A stretch of DNA of 10,921 bases. Origin: Lentisphaerota bacterium. Its GTDB lineage: Bacteria; Verrucomicrobiota; Lentisphaeria; Victivallales; GWF2-50-93. Below the pieces are notes generated by a model that was not told the DNA's origin, made no database searches, and saw only the letters and a program-made list of their open reading frames with translations. The stretch is from positions 1-10,921 of the forward strand of contig JANYBI010000036.1 in the NCBI GenBank assembly GCA_025360875.1, in the 5' to 3' direction. This document shows, one piece after another, positions 5,996 to 10,921 of this stretch. Position 1 is the stretch's first letter, and the number at the start of each line of letters is the position of its first letter. The position numbers were made by a program, and so were the translations under genes.

Positions 5996-7768
5996 ATGAT
6001 AAATCTGACAGTGAACAATGTTCCGGTGTCGGTAGAAGAAGGGACCACAGTTCTCGACGCCGCCGCAAAGGCTGGAATCAAAATCCCGACGCTGTGCCAT
6101 CTTGATGGCGTTTCAAGCCCCGGCTCATGCCGCGTATGCCTCGTGGAAATCAAAGGTGCCAGGACGCTCCAGCCTTCCTGCGTTACAAAGGTCGCCGAAG
6201 GAATGGCCGTCAGCACGAACACCAAGCTTGCCCGCGACGCCAGAAAGCTTTCCGTCGAACTCATGCTCGCGAACCACCCGTGGGACTGCAATGCATGCAC
6301 GAGGAACAATGACTGCGAACTGCAGTCCCTCGCGAAGAGCATGGGCATTTCCGAAGTCCGGTTCCCGTATGAGCGCGAGGAACTTCCTATCGACAAGTCC
6401 ACCCCTGCCCTCGTCCGCGACATGAACAAATGCGTCCTGTGCCGCAGATGTATCGGCGTCTGCCAGGACACACAGGGAGTAGGTTCCCTTGCGCCCCGTC
6501 TCCGCGGCTTCGACACGATCGTCGGCGCAGGTTCCGGCGACAATCTCTGCGATGCGATATGCGTGCAGTGCGGACAGTGTTCCGCCGTGTGTCCGGTCGG
6601 CGCCATATATGAGAAGGATTCAATCCAGGATGTATGGAAGGAACTCGACAATCCTGACAAATATGTAGTTGTCCAGACCGCTCCGGCGATCCGCGCCGCA
6701 CTTGGCGAATGCTTCGGGCTCAAGCCCGGAACTCTTGTTACTGGCAAGATGGTCACCGCGCTCAGGCGTCTTGGATTCAAGAAAGTGTTCGACACCAACT
6801 TTACCGCAGATCTTACGATCATCGAGGAAGGCACCGAGCTTCTTACCCGTCTCAAGAAGGCGCTTGTTGAAAAGGCCGAAGTGGCTCTGCCGATGTTCAC
6901 CAGCTGCTCACCTGGATGGATCAACTACATAGAATATTTCCATCCGAACCTCCTGCCAAACCTTTCAAGCTGCAAATCTCCGCAGCAGATGTTCGGCGCA
7001 CTGGCGAAAACCTATTTCGCCCAGAAGGAAGGAATTGATCCTTCAAAGATCGTGGTCGTTTCAATCATGCCCTGTACCGCCAAGAAGTTCGAATGCGAAA
7101 GGCCTGAGATGAATTCCTCGGGATTCAAGGATGTCGACTATGTCCTTACCACCCGCGAGCTCGGACACATGATCACCGGAGCCGGCATTGATTTCGTGAA
7201 TCTTGAGGACGGCGAACAGGATGCCCCGATGGGATTGTCCACAGGAGCCGCCGACATATTCGCAAATACTGGCGGTGTCATGGAAGCCGCCCTCAGGACA
7301 GTCTACGAAATAGTCACCGGACGCCCTTTGCCGATGGAAAAACTCCATATCAAGCCCGTCCATGGCCTGAAAGGGCTGAAGGAAACTTCCGTGACCTTGA
7401 CTGATTGCAAACCCGATTGGAAGTTCCTCGAAGGCGTAACTGCGAAAGTCGCAGTAGCGCACGGACTCTCGAACGCGAAGGACGCATGTGATCTTGTTGC
7501 AGCAGGGAACAAACATGGCTGGCATTTCATCGAAGTCATGTGCTGTCCCGGCGGCTGTATCGGCGGTGGCGGACAGCCCAGGCTCACGACAGATGAAGTA
7601 CGCAAGGCCAGAATCAAGGCCATATATAAGGAAGATGAAGGCCGTCCTATGCGCAAATCGCACGACAATCCCGCGATCACGGCGATATACAAGGAGTTCC
7701 TGCACGAGCCGCTCGGACACAAGTCCCACGAGCTCCTGCACACACATTACCATTCAAAGGCGAAATAA
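5996..7768 (+). CDS. hydA: NAD(H)-dependent [FeFe]-hydrogenase, catalytic subunit HydA
   Basis: The 590-residue product is a modular [FeFe]-hydrogenase that reduces protons or oxidises H2. In order it has a plant-type [2Fe-2S] domain (C34, C45, C48, C62), a His-ligated [4Fe-4S] site (H94, C98, C101, C107), two ferredoxin-type [4Fe-4S] clusters (C146, C149, C152, C156 and C189, C192, C195, C199), then the H-cluster domain. H-cluster motifs are L1 TSCSPGW (C304), L2 MPCTAKKFE (C360) and L3 EVMCCPGGCIGGGGQP (C517, C521). L1 has Ser305 where the C. pasteurianum type has a second Cys; L3 has an extra Cys at 516; and C326 lies in SSCKSPQQ where that type has Ala. Length and layout fit the HndD-like class of trimeric enzymes without the extra C-terminal [2Fe-2S] domain of Thermotoga HydA. 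AAGGAG at 8-bp spacing supports the start. It is cytoplasmic, without a signal peptide, and needs HydEFG maturases encoded elsewhere. Confidence 0.96.
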   Translation: MINLTVNNVPVSVEEGTTVLDAAAKAGIKIPTLCHLDGVSSPGSCRVCLVEIKGARTLQPSCVTKVAEGMAVSTNTKLARDARKLSVELMLANHPWDCNACTRNNDCELQSLAKSMGISEVRFPYEREELPIDKSTPALVRDMNKCVLCRRCIGVCQDTQGVGSLAPRLRGFDTIVGAGSGDNLCDAICVQCGQCSAVCPVGAIYEKDSIQDVWKELDNPDKYVVVQTAPAIRAALGECFGLKPGTLVTGKMVTALRRLGFKKVFDTNFTADLTIIEEGTELLTRLKKALVEKAEVALPMFTSCSPGWINYIEYFHPNLLPNLSSCKSPQQMFGALAKTYFAQKEGIDPSKIVVVSIMPCTAKKFECERPEMNSSGFKDVDYVLTTRELGHMITGAGIDFVNLEDGEQDAPMGLSTGAADIFANTGGVMEAALRTVYEIVTGRPLPMEKLHIKPVHGLKGLKETSVTLTDCKPDWKFLEGVTAKVAVAHGLSNAKDACDLVAAGNKHGWHFIEVMCCPGGCIGGGGQPRLTTDEVRKARIKAIYKEDEGRPMRKSHDNPAITAIYKEFLHEPLGHKSHELLHTHYHSKAK

Positions 7769-7887
7769 TTTCCTTAGAGAGCAGAATTCATTAAATTGCT
7801 TGGAATTTACATTTTATACCATATATTACCAATTAATTAAATCTTGATATCGAGTCAGGATAATTCAGAATTACAGGGGGGATATTC
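7769..7887. other. Intergenic region between hydA and the TPR-like gene
   Basis: This AT-rich gap shows no stem-loop with a T-run, so no terminator can be named after hydA. It holds a second copy of the 11-bp palindrome AATTCAGAATT (7862-7872). No well-spaced -35/-10 pair is clear. Confidence 0.4.
7876..7881 (+). promoter_or_regulatory. G-run ribosome binding site for the TTG-started gene
   Basis: Six consecutive G end six bases before the TTG at 7888. The next gene has a matching run of five G at 10145-10149, eight bases before its ATG, and both leaders end in TATTC before the start codon. A pure G-run is an unusual Shine-Dalgarno form. Confidence 0.5.
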
Positions 7888-10119
7888 TTGAATTTCTTCA
7901 AACTTTTCTATTTATTATCCATATTCGCCTCTGCATTATGCGCTGGCTTCCACATTCCCTGCTTCGCTGGAGAATCAGAGGCAATTTCGAAAAATGATAG
8001 GCTAATAGCCTCGACTATTGACGGGATTTGCAACGGTAAACTTGACCGCAAAGACATTCAAAAACTTAAAGAGATAACACATTCCAAAGACAAGGAACTT
8101 AAGGCAAATGCCACATTGGCCGAATGTCTCTGCTTTCTTGAATTTTCTGAAGAACCCTCTCTGGCCATCGCATCGGCGATCGCAGGTGTTCTTGATGATG
8201 GAGATTGCAAGCGCATACAAGAATACCTAAAACAGGCGAAAGAGAAAAAAACTCCACTCGATGGAAAAGGAAAGGAAATTTTAAGTCAGATATGCAAACC
8301 TGGCAAATGGGGCAAGGACAATATTCCGCTGTTTGCAGCATCGCTGTTTGCGTTATCGCAACTAAGTCTGCAGGTTGAAGCGGCAAGAGCAATGGACGAT
8401 TTGCTGAGGAATTCCATGGGTTTTGACAACATTGTCTCTCTGTATTTTGCTGGTGACATGAAGATGTTTTCAAGCGATTATGAAAGTGCGTTCTCCTTCT
8501 ACGACCTCGCGCTCCGCAGGATTAAATACAACCCCAGTATACACAAAGATACTCAGGCCGATCTCCGGGATGGCTTTAAAGAAGCCTTTGCCAGGCTTAT
8601 TGAGCATAAGCGAGATGAGGCTAAAAACCTTTTTGACACTCAGAAACTGGGATTCGGTTACCTGTTATTCAAAGAGGCAGAGACAGCAAGGCGCGTAAAA
8701 TCCGATTTTCTTACAGCATTTCTGGTTTACGACGAACTTCTTGCATCACCGGGCAACGGACTGGAACCCCGACCAGCGAAGACCGCATTCGGAGAGGCCG
8801 CTAAGGCATACAAGATAAAATGCTTCCTGTCACTTTCCCGCGACAATGCCGCCAAAGACGCAAGGACGTCTCTTGCAAACCTTGAAAACAACCTCGAAAC
8901 ACTCAAGCTTCTATTAAAAACTACCAAGAAGTCTGGTGCAGGCAAAGGCATCCAGGAAAAGATTGAAAGTGAAATTGAAAAGATTTCCGCAAGGTTGATG
9001 GAAGCAAAAAAAGTGCCTTTTGGGGATGAGGCAGCCAAGCAGGCCATTGCGGAGCTCAATCAGCTTATTTCAAACCAGCGTCCATCTCCCTACAAAGGGG
9101 AACTGCTTCTTGACCTTGGCGATCACCTGCTGGAAAGGGATTTAAATATTGAAGAAGCCGCGCAACGTTTCCAGGAGTCCTCCAGTTTCTTTGATGACGC
9201 CATCTCATGGGAAGCCGCCTCTGATTTGCTGAAAATGCTGCCAGATGCCTTGATGGAATCCACTCCTCCCATAACAGAACGGCAACAGGATATGTGGGGC
9301 AACATCCTCTCCAATGAAATATCGCCCGGGCAACTTTTCAACCAGAGAACCTGTTCCTGGTACCTCTCCCACTTCAAGAAGGAAGTTTCATTACGGATGG
9401 GTTTTGTTTCTTTTTTCAAGGGAGATTTCCCCGCAGCAAGAAACGCATGGAATGAGCTTGCCAAGCTAGATCCATTCCTCAACGAGACAGAGAAGATGGG
9501 TTTCGGCAGCGTCCGCGAACGGCTAATCTGGAATATTGACCACAACAATGGCTGCCTTTACGCGACCCCCGCTGAAATGAAGGCCTTCAAGGATCCCAAA
9601 ATCCGCCTCGCCGTCATGCTTGCCGATCTGGCTTTCGAGAATGAGGACAGAAAGACAGCGGTTAAACGCTATGATGAGCTTCTATCCGGCAACTTTTGCA
9701 AACTTTCAAAGGACGAACTTGCCTACATTCTCTTCGCAAAAGGTGTTTCGCTGGCTTGGATCAAGGGCTCCGATGCCGCACTAAAACACCTTGAGGAGAA
9801 TTATGTTTTTATCAAAGGCAGCCCAAGCGAACCGCGCGCGCTTCTTGCGATGGCAGGACGCTCTAAAGCCCTTGGCACCGCTGACGCCATTGCCAAATCC
9901 TTGCAATACTGTGAAACACTCTCCAGGAAGTTTCCCTCCACCGAAGAAGGATTAGACGCATTGTTCTTTGCGGCAACAACTTACAGGAAACTGGGCCAGC
10001 TTTATCGTTCCAGAAAACTTTTCACCGAGTATATAAGTAAAAAGAAGAACGGCGGATATGTCGACTTTGCAAAGAAATATCTGTCCGAACTTGAATCGAA
10101 AGATAAAGATAAATCATGA
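7888..10119 (+). CDS. Exported helical-repeat (TPR-like) protein of unknown function
   Basis: The 743-residue protein starts at TTG (7888), preceded by a G-run ribosome binding site. No in-frame ATG occurs until well inside the protein, and TTG start is the only one that includes the N-terminal hydrophobic segment (residues about 4-22), which looks like a Sec signal peptide. Cleavage is plausible near residues 25-28 (CFA-GES); the cysteine in SALC does not form a good lipobox. The mature part is almost all amphipathic helix. TPR-like pairs with alternating small and aromatic residues are visible around 200-215 (AFSFYDLAL), 420-435 (EEAAQRFQESSSFF), 585-600 (KTAVKRYDELL) and 665-720. Residues about 329-376 look like a charged coiled coil. 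Such periplasmic repeats usually scaffold protein complexes or bind envelope proteins. It probably forms a unit with the secreted-protein gene 38 bp downstream. I do not recognise a specific family. Confidence 0.85.
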   Translation: MNFFKLFYLLSIFASALCAGFHIPCFAGESEAISKNDRLIASTIDGICNGKLDRKDIQKLKEITHSKDKELKANATLAECLCFLEFSEEPSLAIASAIAGVLDDGDCKRIQEYLKQAKEKKTPLDGKGKEILSQICKPGKWGKDNIPLFAASLFALSQLSLQVEAARAMDDLLRNSMGFDNIVSLYFAGDMKMFSSDYESAFSFYDLALRRIKYNPSIHKDTQADLRDGFKEAFARLIEHKRDEAKNLFDTQKLGFGYLLFKEAETARRVKSDFLTAFLVYDELLASPGNGLEPRPAKTAFGEAAKAYKIKCFLSLSRDNAAKDARTSLANLENNLETLKLLLKTTKKSGAGKGIQEKIESEIEKISARLMEAKKVPFGDEAAKQAIAELNQLISNQRPSPYKGELLLDLGDHLLERDLNIEEAAQRFQESSSFFDDAISWEAASDLLKMLPDALMESTPPITERQQDMWGNILSNEISPGQLFNQRTCSWYLSHFKKEVSLRMGFVSFFKGDFPAARNAWNELAKLDPFLNETEKMGFGSVRERLIWNIDHNNGCLYATPAEMKAFKDPKIRLAVMLADLAFENEDRKTAVKRYDELLSGNFCKLSKDELAYILFAKGVSLAWIKGSDAALKHLEENYVFIKGSPSEPRALLAMAGRSKALGTADAIAKSLQYCETLSRKFPSTEEGLDALFFAATTYRKLGQLYRSRKLFTEYISKKKNGGYVDFAKKYLSELESKDKDKS

Positions 10120-10157
10120 AAATTTACAAGAAAATTTAAAAATAGGGGGAACTATTC

Positions 10158-10820
10158 ATGGAAAGAACAAAGCTGAAAGAAAGTAAGCCCATCAGACTCA
10201 CGCTCAAGTTGGTTCTAGCAATTATGTTTATGGTATCACTGATGCCGATTGCCCAATCCCAAGATGTGACAGTGGGGATTGTCAAAAGAGGCGACGGTCA
10301 CAGGGAAGTAGACTTTGACGACAGCACTATTAAGGACGAAAACAAGGAACGCGGCGTTACCGTTCCAGTAGTTGGAAAGATCGTAACCATTTCCGCCATA
10401 GGGAATGATGAAGGCAGTAGATGGGACATTACTGACGGGGGCATCGGAGCCAGTTTCGTGACATTCACTGGCATACAAAAATCAGACAGGGAAGCTAAGA
10501 AATACACCCCCTATTTCTCCGGTACCGCCATCGAAGACGGCAATGGGATAGGAATCAAACCTTTAGCCCCTTACCCCTGGGATGTCACTGCGGAGTATAA
10601 CATTATCAGCATCGTTGGAGACACCAACAGGGATGGGAAGGTTGAAAAGGACGATGAAAAGGACAAAACCACATGGACCAAAGAGCACGGCGCCATCATC
10701 TATTATGGACAGGGTAAGAAGAAGGGAGATAAATACAACTTGGACGATCCCAACATAGCCACTTTCATTATCAGAAAATGGGTTCGTTTTCATTTTGAGT
10801 GGGTTCCTATTTTATGTTAG
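10158..10820 (+). CDS. Secreted protein with calcium-loop motif, 3' end disrupted by an insertion sequence
   Basis: The frame encodes 220 residues, but the last dozen or so appear to come from an insertion sequence entering at about 10779, so the native C-terminus is lost. The N-terminus has basic residues followed by a hydrophobic stretch (about 16-30) ending in IAQSQ, a plausible Sec signal peptide cleaved near residue 34. Residues 155-166 (DTNRDGKVEKDD) match an EF-hand or dockerin-like calcium loop, with acidic or amide ligands at loop positions 1, 3, 5 and 12. The rest is rich in Gly, Asp and Lys with beta-strand character. A G-run ribosome binding site sits eight bases before the ATG. 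It lies 38 bp after the TPR-like gene and shares its leader style, suggesting one operon. Similar Asp-rich secreted proteins seem common in Lentisphaerota and Verrucomicrobiota, but I cannot name the family. A single calcium loop does not establish a dockerin, which normally has two. Confidence 0.7.
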   Translation: MERTKLKESKPIRLTLKLVLAIMFMVSLMPIAQSQDVTVGIVKRGDGHREVDFDDSTIKDENKERGVTVPVVGKIVTISAIGNDEGSRWDITDGGIGASFVTFTGIQKSDREAKKYTPYFSGTAIEDGNGIGIKPLAPYPWDVTAEYNIISIVGDTNRDGKVEKDDEKDKTTWTKEHGAIIYYGQGKKKGDKYNLDDPNIATFIIRKWVRFHFEWVPILC

Positions 10821-10921
10821 TGGTTCATAGTGAGTATTGACTTTAGTAAAATCCAGATTTCCAGTAACCAAGTAAATCACGACCATAAAGTTTCGAAAGG
10901 TTTTAAATCCTCTCGCCTTGC
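10779..10921 (-). mobile_element. End of an insertion sequence (ISL3-like), continuing beyond the window
   Basis: From about 10780 the sequence changes to a GGGTTCG-led end that is not coding-like for the neighbouring gene. It is followed by the C-terminal codons of a transposase on the minus strand. This is the expected layout of an element's 3' end: short terminal sequence, transposase stop, transposase body. GTGGGTTC recurs within the end (near 10799), perhaps a repeated transposase-binding site. The other end is outside the window, so the boundary and any target duplication cannot be fixed. Confidence 0.6.
10812..10921 (-). CDS. Transposase C-terminus, ISL3-like, partial at the window edge
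   Basis: The minus strand is open from the right edge to a TAA at 10812-10814 and encodes about 35 residues with the pattern KARGFKTFRNFMVVIYLVTG. This resembles the conserved KARGY/F-x-x-x-x-x-F end of ISL3-type DDE transposases, which continues after the catalytic core. The reading frame overlaps the last 9 bases of the plus-strand secreted-protein frame on the opposite strand, which is what one expects if that frame has simply run into the element. Family assignment rests on a short tail only. Confidence 0.55.
   Translation of the reverse strand, partial: KARGFKTFRNFMVVIYLVTGNLDFTKVNTHYEPLT

Noticed and set aside
5989..6924. A 311-codon minus-strand frame opposite hydA, and another of 230 codons at 7061-7753.
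   Set aside because: They mirror conserved hydA codons and their translations look like low-complexity shadows with no domain or leader.
7844..7864. A promoter for the TPR-like gene from TTGATA and GATAAT.
   Set aside because: Only 9 bp separate the two hexamers, far below the usual 16-18 bp.
7888..7960. A lipoprotein signal at SALC in the TPR-like protein.
   Set aside because: Leu immediately before Cys does not fit the lipobox, and an ordinary signal peptide cleavage a few residues later is more likely.

Overview
The window looks like a piece of a chromosome from an anaerobic, hydrogen-metabolising bacterium of the PVC group, most likely a Lentisphaerota (Victivallis-like) lineage. Three things point there: a very large glycoside hydrolase family 38 (GH38) enzyme with an N-terminal module carrying the SDDG...WLNG motif, a style I associate with Lentisphaerota and Planctomycetota; a trimeric NAD-linked [FeFe]-hydrogenase; and abundant small repeats and insertion elements. 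The taxonomy is inferred from protein style, not from a marker gene.

Layout. (1) Positions 1-3194, minus strand: one uninterrupted reading frame for a GH38 alpha-mannosidase-type enzyme. Its C-terminus lies beyond the left edge. (2) Positions 3195-3661: a divergent intergenic region. It holds a 279-bp element with 30-bp terminal inverted repeats (26/30 matching) and internal hairpins, which looks like a MITE. This is followed by a 15-bp palindrome and a good sigma70-like promoter. (3) Positions 3662-7768, plus strand: hydC-hydB-hydA, the NuoE-, NuoF- and HydA-type subunits of a soluble NAD(H)-dependent [FeFe]-hydrogenase. hydC and hydB are one base apart. hydB and hydA are separated by 224 bp holding a cloverleaf-like repeat and four tandem copies of an 8-bp unit. 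(4) Positions 7888-10820, plus strand: an exported helical-repeat (TPR-like) protein with a TTG start, then a small exported protein with an EF-hand/dockerin-like calcium loop. Both have an unusual G-run leader. (5) The small protein gene runs into the end of an insertion sequence at about 10779. The C-terminus of an ISL3-like transposase is encoded on the minus strand at 10812-10921.

Function. HydA should carry the H-cluster and accessory Fe-S clusters, HydB the FMN and NAD(H) site, and HydC one [2Fe-2S] cluster, together linking NADH oxidation to H2 production or the reverse. The most notable biological observation is in HydB. Its N-terminal thioredoxin-like domain has lost all four expected [2Fe-2S] cysteines, and the C-terminal 2[4Fe-4S] domain of the well-studied electron-bifurcating relatives is absent. 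The enzyme therefore has a reduced electron circuit and may not bifurcate in the standard way. No maturation genes (hydE, hydF, hydG) lie in the window. The GH38 enzyme and the TPR/secreted pair have no visible functional link to the hydrogenase.
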